From: Shewanella frigidimarina
Lineage (GTDB): Bacteria > Pseudomonadota > Gammaproteobacteria > Enterobacterales > Shewanellaceae
NCBI RefSeq assembly: GCF_003797125.1
Contig: NZ_RKKE01000004.1
Location: forward strand, 186,001 to 250,000
Length of the DNA: 64,000 bases
Direction: 5' to 3'
A model generated the notes under the pieces. The model had not been told where the DNA came from. It made no database searches and saw only the letters and a program-made list of their open reading frames with translations. Made by a program: the position numbers and the translations under genes. Each line of letters opens with the position of its first letter. Within the stretch, counting starts at the first letter, position 1. Shown piece after piece: positions 47,247 through 56,549 of this stretch.

Positions 47247-47711
47247 TTAGCTATTATAGATTAACAACATATCAAGATGCTCTATACCGTCTTCAAGGTA
47301 TACATCTGAATTAACTACAAACCCATGTTGTTGATAAAATTGGCGTAAATAATCTTGCGCCCCAATTTGAATATTGTCATTTGGCCAATGCTGTTTTGCA
47401 ATAGCAATGGCACCTTGCATTAATTGATTCGCCACTCCTTGGCCACGAGCCGATTTAGCAACGGCAACACGGCCAATACTGGCTTGAGAATAACTGACGT
47501 TTGGGGCTAATATGCGACTATATGCAAGGATCTCACCTTGGTCATTTAGCCCAAGTAAGTGTCTTGCTTGCGGGTGTTTATCTTTACCATCTAATTCAGG
47601 ATAAGGACAATTTTGCTCAACCACAAATACATCTACACGCAATTGCATTAACCCATAAAGCTGCTCTAAAGACAGTTCAGTAAAACCAGCATCTAGCCAT
47701 GTTAATTTCAT
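47247..47711 (-). CDS. elaA: GNAT family acetyltransferase ElaA
   Basis: 154 residues. The N-terminal YGLMQLRVDVFVVEQNCPYPELDGKD is characteristic of ElaA, and the acetyl-CoA loop is ASIGRVAVAKSARGQGVANQLM. The C-terminal part IQIGAQDYLRQFYQQHGF also fits. Substrate in the cell is not established. Same strand and 46 bp after emrB. Confidence 0.9.
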   Translation of the reverse strand: MKLTWLDAGFTELSLEQLYGLMQLRVDVFVVEQNCPYPELDGKDKHPQARHLLGLNDQGEILAYSRILAPNVSYSQASIGRVAVAKSARGQGVANQLMQGAIAIAKQHWPNDNIQIGAQDYLRQFYQQHGFVVNSDVYLEDGIEHLDMLLIYNS

Positions 47712-47757
47712 CTCTCACCTTAATTTATTGCTATCAATTAAAATAATACTAACATGA

Positions 47758-49389
47758 TTAATGCATTTCATTAGGTTGATCTGTATCACTTTTAGCCGCA
47801 GGTTTACGGATCAATAAAACCGCCACAACCGCAATAAATAGAAAACATGCCATAATAAAAAACACATCATTATAGGCTTGTATATATGCTTGTTGTGACA
47901 TATTTTTAGCAAGTAAAGCATAGGCTTGTGAGTTAGCACTCACCGCATCAGAACCCGCTGTTTGCAGTATCGAACTGGTATGCTGAATATAGTTGTAAGC
48001 CTGGGAGCTGACAGCCGGCAACGTTTCTTTAATATGGGCCAAATGAACTCGGGCTAAATTATCAGTTAAGGTTGCAACCAGCGCGATACCAAAAGCCCCA
48101 CCTAAATTACGCATAACATTGAGTACCGTCGATGCAGAAGCATTTTCATGTGCTTGAAGATGCATTGTCGCCAAAATACCAATAGGTACTAAAATAAACG
48201 GCTGCCCTAACGCCCGTACTATTTGCGAAGCAATCATCTGATCGCCTGCGAAATCAATGGTCATATGGCTATTCATATAATAGCTGGTCGCAAATAAAGC
48301 AAATCCAAGTGCTGCCAAATATCGCGGATCAAACTTCTGCATTAATTTAGGCACTAATGGCAGTACGAGTAACTGCGGGAAGCCCATCCACATAATGACT
48401 TCACCAATTTCTAACGGGGTATAATCATGAATTTGTGATAAATACAGCGGGATCATGTAGATCGCCCCAAACAACGCCATACCCAGTAAGAAATACGCCA
48501 CAGTGGATAAAGCAAAATCTCGCTGCGCAAGCAGACGAATATTCACTAATGGCTGAGCTTTACGTAATTGGATCCAAATAAATAAACTGATATTAACCGC
48601 GGCAATAATGGCAAGATTACGAATAAGATCTGACCCAAACCAGTCTTTACGATTGCCCTCTTCTAACACGACTTCTAAACAGCCCATACCCAACGCCATG
48701 GTAACAATGCCAGAATAATCGGCGTCTTTTAACTTGTCCCAAATAATCGGTTTGCGCTCTAAACCATAAGCCAACATCGCCATCACTAATAAACCTGGCG
48801 GAACATTAATATAAAATAAATAGTGCCAGCTAAATTGTTCGGTTAACCAACCTCCTAATGTTGGCCCAATAGAAGGCGCAAATGTTGCGGTTACTCCAAA
48901 CAGAGCCATACCCATGGCGCGTTTGTCGTCGGGTAAAAACTCAAGAATTAATCGAAAAGCTAACGGAATTAATGCCCCGCCAAAAAAACCCTGCAAGGCA
49001 CGAAAAGCGATCATCGACTCAAGGTTCCAAGACATTGAGCACAATACAGAGGCAACGATAAAGGCAGCAGTAGTCCACAGTAAGTAACGACGAGTAGATA
49101 AACCAGTACTTAACCAACCAGATAAAGGAATGGCAATCATCTCGGCTACTAAATAAGCAGTGGCAATCCAGCTACTCTCTTCTAGCGTCGCCCCTAAACT
49201 GCCCTGAATCTCTTTCATCGACGCGTTGGTGATTTGAATATCCAAAATCGCCATAAAGGCACCGATTAAACCGCCAGCAACAGCAATCCAAGAACGTGTG
49301 CTACCGCGCTGATAACCGGTCGGTTTATCATCCACAGTACTTACAGGGCCGACTTGCGATGCATCTGCCTCAGTGGCTGACTGGTTCAT
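47758..49389 (-). CDS. emrB: DHA2 family MFS drug exporter, EmrB-like
   Basis: 543 residues with 14 predicted membrane helices. Motif A reads GWLSTGLSTRRYLL and motif C is in ATFAPSIGPTLGGWL. The N-terminus AVAGGLIGAFMAILDIQITNASM has the D-I-x-I-x-N of DHA2 exporters. It would export hydrophobic drugs by proton antiport, working with the membrane-fusion protein upstream and a TolC-type channel. Its start is 1 bp after the emrA stop, so the two are coupled. Confidence 0.92.
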   Translation of the reverse strand: MNQSATEADASQVGPVSTVDDKPTGYQRGSTRSWIAVAGGLIGAFMAILDIQITNASMKEIQGSLGATLEESSWIATAYLVAEMIAIPLSGWLSTGLSTRRYLLWTTAAFIVASVLCSMSWNLESMIAFRALQGFFGGALIPLAFRLILEFLPDDKRAMGMALFGVTATFAPSIGPTLGGWLTEQFSWHYLFYINVPPGLLVMAMLAYGLERKPIIWDKLKDADYSGIVTMALGMGCLEVVLEEGNRKDWFGSDLIRNLAIIAAVNISLFIWIQLRKAQPLVNIRLLAQRDFALSTVAYFLLGMALFGAIYMIPLYLSQIHDYTPLEIGEVIMWMGFPQLLVLPLVPKLMQKFDPRYLAALGFALFATSYYMNSHMTIDFAGDQMIASQIVRALGQPFILVPIGILATMHLQAHENASASTVLNVMRNLGGAFGIALVATLTDNLARVHLAHIKETLPAVSSQAYNYIQHTSSILQTAGSDAVSANSQAYALLAKNMSQQAYIQAYNDVFFIMACFLFIAVVAVLLIRKPAAKSDTDQPNEMH

Positions 49390-49390
49390 A

Positions 49391-50485
49391 TTAATGCCCT
49401 GCAGTCACAGATGTTGCTTGAACAGCAGATGCCTTAGCAAGCTCATGAGATTGAGTTGCTGACTTTGTATCAACCTCAACCAAGGCACTTAAGCCAGGTA
49501 AAATACGCCCAATTGCAGATGAGGGTTGATCATGTTCAAGACGAATACGCACCGGAATACGTTGAACAATTTTGGTAAAGTTACCCGTCGCATTCTCTGC
49601 GGGTAACAAGCTAAATTTAGAACCCGATGCAGGTGCTAAACTGTCGATAAATCCGCTAAACACATCATCAGGATAAGCATCTAAACTCACCTTAACGGCT
49701 TGTCCGGCTTGCATGTGCTCAATTTGAGTTTCTTTAAAGTTAGCCGTAATCCACACTTGTGCATCTGGCACTAGGCTAAACAATGCTTGTCCAGGTTGAA
49801 CATACTGGCCCACCATTGCGCCACGCTTACCTATAATCCCTGAAAACGGTGCCGTAACACGTGTATCAACCAATTGAATATTGGCCAACTCGACACTGGC
49901 CATTGCCTGATCGACATCCGCTTGTACTTGTAATAATTGCGCGTTAAATACCGACAATTCACGCTGCTTAGCCACTAATGCAGCTTGCGCCTCATCGACA
50001 TGAGCTGATGCTGAATCGAAACCAGCCTGAAGTTGGTCAACATCATTTTGTGAACTGTAATTACTGATTTTTAATTTCTGTGAACGCTTCAACTGTTGTT
50101 GAGCAATTAACTGCTCTGACTGTGAGGCCACAACGGTTGCCTTAGCTTGGTTAATTAATGCTTGCTGTAAATCAACCTTTGCGGCCAAGGTTTGCAAGTT
50201 TGCTTGGGTACTCGCTAGCACAGCTTTGCTTTGAGCCAGCTTAGCAACAAACTGACTGTCTTCCAGTTGAGCCAGTAGTTCACCTTTGTTGACATGTTGA
50301 TTATCAACCACAGCAGACTGCACAATGTAGCCGGGGACTTTTACACTGATATTTGAAATATCAGCCTCAACATACGCATTGTCCGTTGACTCGATATATC
50401 GAACTTGTGACCACCAATAAACGCCTGCAACAACTAACACAACGATAATACTTGGCACTAACACTAACCGCTTATTGATAGACAT
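49391..50485 (-). CDS. emrA: HlyD-family membrane fusion protein, EmrA-like
   Basis: 364 residues. One N-terminal membrane helix (LVLVPSIIVVLVVAGVYWW), then the biotinyl-lipoyl-like parts NAYVEADISNISVKVPGYIV and VTAPFSGIIGKRGAMVGQYVQPGQ, with about 120 residues of alpha hairpin between. It bridges the inner-membrane EmrB pump to the outer channel. Divergent from a LysR regulator, sharing 96 bp. Confidence 0.92.
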   Translation of the reverse strand: MSINKRLVLVPSIIVVLVVAGVYWWSQVRYIESTDNAYVEADISNISVKVPGYIVQSAVVDNQHVNKGELLAQLEDSQFVAKLAQSKAVLASTQANLQTLAAKVDLQQALINQAKATVVASQSEQLIAQQQLKRSQKLKISNYSSQNDVDQLQAGFDSASAHVDEAQAALVAKQRELSVFNAQLLQVQADVDQAMASVELANIQLVDTRVTAPFSGIIGKRGAMVGQYVQPGQALFSLVPDAQVWITANFKETQIEHMQAGQAVKVSLDAYPDDVFSGFIDSLAPASGSKFSLLPAENATGNFTKIVQRIPVRIRLEHDQPSSAIGRILPGLSALVEVDTKSATQSHELAKASAVQATSVTAGH

Positions 50486-50581
50486 ATTTGACTCCTAATT
50501 TATTCTGCTCTAGTTTACTACTGTTTCCTTAAGTTTATTAGATAGTAAAAATTCAACCCACTGTTTCACAGGTGTAACAAT

Positions 50582-51520
50582 ATGGATCTCAACCGCGTTC
50601 AAATATTCTCGCAAGTAGTAGAACAAGGCAGTTTTACCGGTGCAGCCAAGGCGCTGGGGATAACCAAAGCCACTGTGAGTCGTAAAATCGCAGATCTAGA
50701 AGCAGATGCTGGTGTGCAATTACTGTTTCGCACCACAAGGTCATTGAAACTCACTGAAGCGGGTTCGAGCTATTACCATCGCATCAGTAAAATTTTACAA
50801 GATTTACAAAACGCCGAAGATCTTCTCAGCGCGAGCCAGCAAGACATCAAAGGCAACTTAAAAGTGATTTGCCCTATCGAGCTAGGACAATTATTTTTAG
50901 GTCGTATCCTTGCCCGGTTTCTGGCGGCTTACCCCAATATCACCATTAATGCAGAACTGACTAACCGTAAAATTGATGTGATTGAAGAAGGGGTCGATTT
51001 TCTATTTCAAATTACTGAACAGCATGATCCTAAGCTGCAAAGCTACTCGTTAGTCACTGCCAGCAGGCTGTTAATGGCAAGCCCAACTTACCTTGAGCGT
51101 CATGGCACACCACAAATACCGCAAGATTTAATGATCCATACCGCAATTAAATTACAGTCGGCCCATATTAATGGTGGCTGGCGTATTTTTGATGGTAACC
51201 AATGGCTTGATCTTGATCCCCCTGCGCAGCTAAAAGTCAATAATGTCACCTTTGCCCGAGAAGCTGCAATTGAAGGCTTAGGCATTACTGCGGTACCGGT
51301 TTTTATTGCACAAGAAGCCATAGACAGTAAGCAACTGATACCAATACTAGAAGACTTTCCAATGATGCAAACCAAGGTCACCCTGAGCTTTCCGCAGCGT
51401 GTGTATTTACCCCGAAAATACCGAGTGTTTGTAGAGTTTTTATATGCAGCTCTGTTTGAGCATTGGGGTGAAGGCGTGCTCGAAATTCCCGATTTTGTTC
51501 ACCAAAGCAATCATAATTAA
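50582..51520 (+). CDS. LysR-type regulator divergent from emrAB
   Basis: 312 residues. N-terminal helix-turn-helix GSFTGAAKALGITKATVSRKIADLE at about 17-41; C-terminal substrate-binding-like domain. It is divergent from emrA, the usual layout in which the regulator controls the pump and itself from the shared 96-bp space. The effector is not readable from the sequence. Confidence 0.92.
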   Translation: MDLNRVQIFSQVVEQGSFTGAAKALGITKATVSRKIADLEADAGVQLLFRTTRSLKLTEAGSSYYHRISKILQDLQNAEDLLSASQQDIKGNLKVICPIELGQLFLGRILARFLAAYPNITINAELTNRKIDVIEEGVDFLFQITEQHDPKLQSYSLVTASRLLMASPTYLERHGTPQIPQDLMIHTAIKLQSAHINGGWRIFDGNQWLDLDPPAQLKVNNVTFAREAAIEGLGITAVPVFIAQEAIDSKQLIPILEDFPMMQTKVTLSFPQRVYLPRKYRVFVEFLYAALFEHWGEGVLEIPDFVHQSNHN

Positions 51521-51793
51521 AGATGAGTTTTTAAGCACAAAATAATCTATAGAATAAATAGATATTTTTTACTGACTAGGTGCTAATATCAACTCAATCA
51601 GGTGATTAATTTAGATCATAGAGGTAAGTTTTCGCACATCATTAATTCGCAATATCAATGATAAGTTTGGTTCAGTAAATTGTTCAAAGGCTAAGTCAGT
51701 ATTTAAGTGGCTGATTAATTTTGGTTCATTCGATACTAACAACACAAATTACCATTTATTAGTCACGTGTTATGCGTGCTAGGAGTCATACAA
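51521..51793. other. intergenic region ahead of a 40-residue protein gene
   Basis: About 270 bp, AT-rich, without gene or clear site. Confidence 0.35.
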
Positions 51794-51916
51794 ATGAGCA
51801 AAGAACGTAATAATTCAAAAGAAGCGAAGAAAAAACCGGCATTATCTTTAAAAGAGAAACGTGCGGTTAAGCAATCGAAAAATTCACCTGAAAATTTTGC
51901 CAGTAAGATCAAATAA
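51794..51916 (+). CDS. small basic protein
   Basis: 40 residues, MSKERNNSKEAKKKPALSLK then EKRAVKQSKNSPENFASKIK: about one third Lys or Arg, no hydrophobic part, likely unfolded alone. TAGGAGTCATACAA is the ribosome site and a perfect terminator follows 53 bp later, which supports real expression. It could bind nucleic acid or the ribosome. No family recognised with confidence. Confidence 0.72.
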   Translation: MSKERNNSKEAKKKPALSLKEKRAVKQSKNSPENFASKIK

Positions 51917-51968
51917 TTTACACGTCGTTTAACAAGTAAATAGCTTGATGTAGACATACTGAGCACAT

Positions 51969-51999
51969 AAAAATACCGAGCTAATTGCTCGGTATTTTT
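51969..51999 (+). terminator. terminator after the basic protein gene
   Basis: Perfect 13-bp stem AAAAATACCGAGC with its complement around TAATT. Confidence 0.9.
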
Positions 52000-52378
52000 G
52001 TTTGGAGCCTATTTATTAGCACCCTACTTAACAGAATATTAATTAAAATCGCTCTAGCCACTTTATCCCAAACGACTCAACAGAAAATAAACCAACTAGC
52101 GAATGGTAAAAGCCTAGCGCAAATGTCGACTTGGGCAGATAAAATCAGTTCCGTTAAAACTTAAGATCGCGCTGCGCAATGGTATTACATTTAAATTAAA
52201 GACGATGAAAGGTGGAAAACGGTTAAATGTAACCCAAATAGCGATATCATCGAAAGTTTACCGCGATTTGGAAAAACATTAAGGCTTGCCGAAAAACTCA
52301 ACGCTATTTTTACCTAGCACTATTGTTAACTAGCTCTAATGTTAACAGGGCCATCCGCAATATTTTACCCTGATAAAA

Positions 52379-52402
52379 AGCCAGTGACATTTATCACTGG
52401 CT
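52379..52402 (-). terminator. terminator of the permease operon
   Basis: AGCCAGTGA and TCACTGGCT arms around CATTTA, with the T run on the minus strand at 52375-52379; 45 bp past the permease stop. Confidence 0.85.
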
Positions 52403-52446
52403 ACCATATGCACTTAACTCGCTTTGATTAACCCATTTGGCTTAAC

Positions 52447-53982
52447 TTATGAGCAACAGCCTTTCTCTTTATTACCTTTAGGGATCATATCCCACAGTAC
52501 TTTGGCCATTAACACCGCCAGCACAATACCAGATATAGCCACTACACCTTGCGGTAATAAAGCATGCTCTTCGCCAATCTGCGGCATCACTTCAAAACCA
52601 AATGTATCCACTAAGTAATTAACTAGTACACCAAAAACTAACGCCACACCGATAACGCCACCTAAGTAACCATATAATGCACGCTTGCCTAACTCTTCAG
52701 TCACCACGCCTAAGGTTGCAATATTGGTTGCAGGGCCTGCCATCATAAATACCAGTACCGCGCCGGGTGACACCCCTGCTAATAGCAAGCCTGCAGCAAT
52801 AGGCGTTGAAGCCGTAGCACAGATATACATCGGGATCGACACCAAAACCATCACTAACATCGCCAGAATGCCGTCGCCCCATTTGACTAAAAAGTCAGCT
52901 GGTACATAAGTCTGCACGATGGCGGCAAAAAATAACCCAACTAATAACCACAAGGTAGTGTCTTTCACTAAATCCGTTGCGGCGTAATGCAAACCCGATA
53001 ACACACGGCTGAATACACTGTTGTTCTTCAACTCTGTTGCCATATCTTGAGTCGATGCACAGCAGCTGGCTTCATCACTACTTTCACTTGTTGCTGGGTT
53101 TACTGTCGTTGCTGTGCTGCAACAGCTTGTCGATATCGCTTCGACCTTTGGCTCAGCTTTGCTACTGCAGCAACTTGATGTAACGGTTGCAGCTGGTGTT
53201 TCGTCTTTTATTAGGTCATCTTTTGCTTTTGTGCTGCAACAGGCAGCAGGTGCAGACTCGGCTGGTTTATCCGCAGCTTTACTACCACAGCAACTGCTTT
53301 GCTTTACTTGCGAACGACTGCCACCGATTGATTGCGCTGCTGTCATCGGGCTCAATATCGATCCTGAATTAACTGATTCTGCTTTAATCGCTGTCATTTT
53401 CACGCTAGCATTTTGCATAGTGCTAGTGGTTGTTTTACCTGTAGATGTAGTTTCAGAGCTAGCTTCTGCGCTGGCGTCCGAGCTTGCAGTTGATTTGGAT
53501 CCACAGCATGATGATACCGGCTTGGCACTCGCTGATGAATCAGTGGCCGTTTTCGCTTTAGCAGATGTTGACGCAGGAATACCATCATCGTCATCACGGC
53601 CCACTAATAAACCCGCCACTATCGCGCTAGTAATCGCCGCTATCGGACGCACTATCGCCATAAAAGGCCCGAGTAATACATAGGATACGGTAATTGAGTC
53701 AACGCCAGTTTCGGGTGTAGACACTAAAAAAGAGGTTGTAGCGGCTTTTGAGGCGCCAGCTCGACGTAAACCAACTGCTGCGGGGATAACACCACACGAA
53801 CACAGAGGTAAAGGCGCACCTAATAATGCCGCCTTCACCACCGTTTTCATTCCATGGCCGCCGAGTTGCTTTTGCATCCATGCCATCGGCACAAATACCT
53901 TTAACAAACCTGCCAGCACTAAGCCCAGTAACAACCAAGGGGCAGACTCTAAAAATAAATGAAGGAAATTGGTCAATAACAT
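52447..53982 (-). CDS. ArsP/DUF318-type permease with cysteine-pair-rich loop
   Basis: 511 residues. N-terminal four or so helices carry APLPLCSCGVIPAA and STPETGVDSI, and the C-terminal four or more carry ICATASTPIAAGLL and AGPATNIATL, the two inverted halves of the PF03773 permease fold. Between them (about 130-330) is a soluble Ser/Thr/Lys/Ala-rich loop with six CC pairs in the style SCCGSK, ACCSTK and SCCSSK; the protein ends GCCS. This is a probable metal or metalloid-binding loop. Its start lies 2 bp after the ZntR-like gene, so it is likely induced by a divalent metal. Substrate and direction of transport are not known. Confidence 0.83.
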   Translation of the reverse strand: MLLTNFLHLFLESAPWLLLGLVLAGLLKVFVPMAWMQKQLGGHGMKTVVKAALLGAPLPLCSCGVIPAAVGLRRAGASKAATTSFLVSTPETGVDSITVSYVLLGPFMAIVRPIAAITSAIVAGLLVGRDDDDGIPASTSAKAKTATDSSASAKPVSSCCGSKSTASSDASAEASSETTSTGKTTTSTMQNASVKMTAIKAESVNSGSILSPMTAAQSIGGSRSQVKQSSCCGSKAADKPAESAPAACCSTKAKDDLIKDETPAATVTSSCCSSKAEPKVEAISTSCCSTATTVNPATSESSDEASCCASTQDMATELKNNSVFSRVLSGLHYAATDLVKDTTLWLLVGLFFAAIVQTYVPADFLVKWGDGILAMLVMVLVSIPMYICATASTPIAAGLLLAGVSPGAVLVFMMAGPATNIATLGVVTEELGKRALYGYLGGVIGVALVFGVLVNYLVDTFGFEVMPQIGEEHALLPQGVVAISGIVLAVLMAKVLWDMIPKGNKEKGCCS

Positions 53983-53984
53983 AC

Positions 53985-54446
53985 TTAATCCTTATGACCC
54001 AAATTAGCAAAATGATGATGTTCTTTTTTAGCAATAATATGCTTGTCTGACGACTCTAACGCTTCGAGTATCGAGCAATGCTCGGCGCTATCAGGGCCAC
54101 CACAACAGGTATTCGATAAACTTTTTAGCGATGTTGCAAAGTGTTGTAACTCTGCCAGTTTGGCTTCCACTTGCTCAAGCTTGGTATCAACCAAACCTTT
54201 AACGTCTGCACATGCACGATTGGACTTGTCCACTTCTATAGATAATAAGTCGGCAATATCGTTAAGCGAGAAACCAACCGCTTTAGCGCGTAATATAAAC
54301 TTGAGCCGTTCAGAGTCAGCTTGGTTGTATAACCGATACCCAGAATCAGAGCGACTTGAAGGTGATAACAAACCATGCTTTTCGTAAAACCGTAATGTGT
54401 CTGCTTTAATGTCATACAAAGCAGAAAGTTCGCCTATTCGATACAT
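53985..54446 (-). CDS. MerR-family metal sensor, ZntR/CadR-like
   Basis: 153 residues. MerR helix-turn-helix (YRIGELSALYDIKADTLRFYEKHGLL) and dimer helix, then the metal site: C79 (RACADVKG), C114 and C115 (NTCCGG), C124 (EHCSIL), which match the ZntR positions; the ZntR His119 is Asp. A C-terminal tail has EHHHFANLGH, possibly an added metal site. First gene of the operon with the permease. The promoter upstream has the MerR dyad in a 20-bp spacer, so it controls its own operon. Likely metals: Zn, Cd or Pb. Confidence 0.9.
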   Translation of the reverse strand: MYRIGELSALYDIKADTLRFYEKHGLLSPSSRSDSGYRLYNQADSERLKFILRAKAVGFSLNDIADLLSIEVDKSNRACADVKGLVDTKLEQVEAKLAELQHFATSLKSLSNTCCGGPDSAEHCSILEALESSDKHIIAKKEHHHFANLGHKD

Positions 54447-54481
54447 ATGTTAACTCACCATCATGATCTGAATTTTACCTG

Positions 54482-54513
54482 AGTATAAACCTTGGAGTTT
54501 AATCCAAGGTCAA
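54482..54513 (-). promoter_or_regulatory. MerR-type promoter/operator
   Basis: On the minus strand: TTGACC, a 20-bp spacer, TATACT. The spacer holds the dyad CCTTGGA-N6-TCCAAGG (54490-54509). The over-long spacer and dyad between the elements are the hallmark of ZntR/MerR promoters, which the metal-bound regulator untwists. Confidence 0.85.
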
Positions 54514-54753
54514 GGGTTATTGGATGATTATTTTTGCGTACCTTTGTTCTTATTTCAATATTGTGAAATCACACAGAAAAAACACCCAATAGAAGCGGTT
54601 TACGATAAAATACGCCCGCCTGATCACAACACAGTAAGCCTCGACGGTGTTAAGCAATCTAAAAAACACTATGAGGGACTTTGGTAAAGCAGACTTTAAT
54701 TGACTCTGTTTTACTAAAGCTCCTTAAAATCAAACTAGCGGACCTGTACCTAC

Positions 54754-56343
54754 ATGAATAATGTCAGACCAATTCGTCGCGCGCTATTAAGCGTATCAGA
54801 TAAAACTGGAATTCTTGAGTTTGCACAAGCGCTGCATGCACAAGGTGTTGAACTCTTATCAACTGGCGGTACTGCAAAGTTACTTGCAGACAATAATATC
54901 CCGGTAATGGAAGTGTCTGACTACACGGGTCACCCAGAAATTATGGATGGCCGTGTTAAAACCCTACACCCAAAAATTCACGGTGGCATTCTAGCTCGCC
55001 GCGGTATTGACGAAATCGTCATGGAACAAAACGCCATTAAGCCTATCGACTTAGTTGCGGTTAACTTATACCCATTTGCTGAAACCGTTGCAAAACCAGG
55101 TTGCACCTTAGCGGACGCTGTTGAGAACATCGACATTGGCGGCCCAACCATGGTGCGTTCTACGGCTAAAAACCACAAAGACACAACAATAGTCGTTAAC
55201 GCTAAAGATTACGGCCGCGTGATTGCAGAAATGCAAGCCAACAACGGCAGCACTACTTTAGAGACGCGTTTTGACTTAGCCATTGCCGCCTTTGAACATA
55301 CCGCAGCGTATGACGGCATGATTGCTAACTACTTTGGTACTATGGTGCCAGCGCACAGTAACGACGAATGTCATGACGATTCAACGTTCCCACGTACTTT
55401 CAACAGTCAGTTTGTCAAAAAACAAGACTTACGTTACGGTGAAAACAGCCACCAAAAAGCGGCGTTTTATGTCGATACGCAAATTGATGAAGCTTCAGTT
55501 GCCAGTGCGATTCAGCTACAAGGTAAGGCTTTGTCTTACAACAATATCGCTGATACCGATTCAGCTCTTGAATGTGTAAAAGAATTCGAAGGCCCAGCCT
55601 GCGTTATCGTTAAGCACGCCAACCCTTGTGGTGTGGCATTAGGCGCTAACTTATTAGAAGCTTACGACCGCGCATTTAAAACCGACCCAACATCAGCCTT
55701 TGGTGGCATCATTGCCTTTAACCAAGAGTTAGATGCACAAACGGCGCAAGCCATTGTTGACCGTCAGTTTGTTGAAGTCATCATTGCCCCTAAAGTTAGC
55801 CAAGCCGCACGCGACATCATTGCTGCTAAAGCCAACGTGCGTTTATTAGAATGTGGTGAGTGGAATACTAAAACCACAACGCTTGATTACAAACGTGTTA
55901 ATGGTGGCTTGTTAATACAAGACCGCGATCAAGGCATGGTGAACTTAGAAGACGTTAAAGTCGTGTCTAAGCGTCAACCAACTGCTGAACAGTTAAAAGA
56001 CTTAATGTTCTGCTGGAAAGTGGCTAAGTTTGTTAAATCTAACGCCATTGTTTACGCTAAAGACGGCATGACTATCGGTGTCGGAGCAGGCCAAATGAGC
56101 CGCGTATATTCAGCTAAAATAGCGGGTATAAAAGCTGCCGATGAAGGCCTAGTGGTTGAAAATTCAGTAATGGCATCTGACGCTTTCTTCCCATTCCGTG
56201 ATGGTATCGACGCAGCAGCAGCGGCAGGTATTAGCTGCATCATTCAACCGGGCGGTTCAATTCGCGATGAAGAAATCATCGCCGCAGCAGACGAGCACGG
56301 TATGGCAATGGTGTTTACTGGCATGCGTCACTTCCGCCACTAA
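54754..56343 (+). CDS. purH: bifunctional AICAR transformylase/IMP cyclohydrolase
   Basis: 529 residues, full length. It carries out the last two steps of IMP synthesis. N-terminal cyclohydrolase domain: [26 protein letters not shown] and [14 protein letters not shown]-terminal transformylase domain: [13 protein letters not shown] and [15 protein letters not shown] (with the catalytic Lys-His) and the closing GMRHFRH. Start ATG follows a long untranslated leader. purD follows 206 bp later, as in many gammaproteobacteria. Confidence 0.98.
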   Translation: MNNVRPIRRALLSVSDKTGILEFAQALHAQGVELLSTGGTAKLLADNNIPVMEVSDYTGHPEIMDGRVKTLHPKIHGGILARRGIDEIVMEQNAIKPIDLVAVNLYPFAETVAKPGCTLADAVENIDIGGPTMVRSTAKNHKDTTIVVNAKDYGRVIAEMQANNGSTTLETRFDLAIAAFEHTAAYDGMIANYFGTMVPAHSNDECHDDSTFPRTFNSQFVKKQDLRYGENSHQKAAFYVDTQIDEASVASAIQLQGKALSYNNIADTDSALECVKEFEGPACVIVKHANPCGVALGANLLEAYDRAFKTDPTSAFGGIIAFNQELDAQTAQAIVDRQFVEVIIAPKVSQAARDIIAAKANVRLLECGEWNTKTTTLDYKRVNGGLLIQDRDQGMVNLEDVKVVSKRQPTAEQLKDLMFCWKVAKFVKSNAIVYAKDGMTIGVGAGQMSRVYSAKIAGIKAADEGLVVENSVMASDAFFPFRDGIDAAAAAGISCIIQPGGSIRDEEIIAAADEHGMAMVFTGMRHFRH

Positions 56344-56549
56344 GCAACGCTAATATCAAATATGGGTATCGCTTATCACTCATGCTTTTGCAAAAATAGA
56401 TAACAAGCGATACTTTTTAAATTTTGTTTAAACGAATTAGAGCATAGCTATTTTTTCTAGTTCAATGAAAGCACGCGCAGCTTATAAGTATAAGTGAGCA
56501 TGCTTGAAGCAGAAATAGAGAACATAGCGCAGCTATAAAAGGATTGAAG

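Larger units (their letters stand above)
51917..52446. other. intergenic region, possible gene relic
   Basis: About 530 bp. Holds two terminators (51969-51999, 52379-52402). The part 52040-52310 has coding-like composition but stops in every frame; I cannot name it. Confidence 0.4.

Noticed and set aside
53114..53683. 189-codon plus-strand frame opposite the permease
   Set aside because: Mirror of the low-complexity Cys/Ser/Ala-rich loop of the permease; no independent signals.
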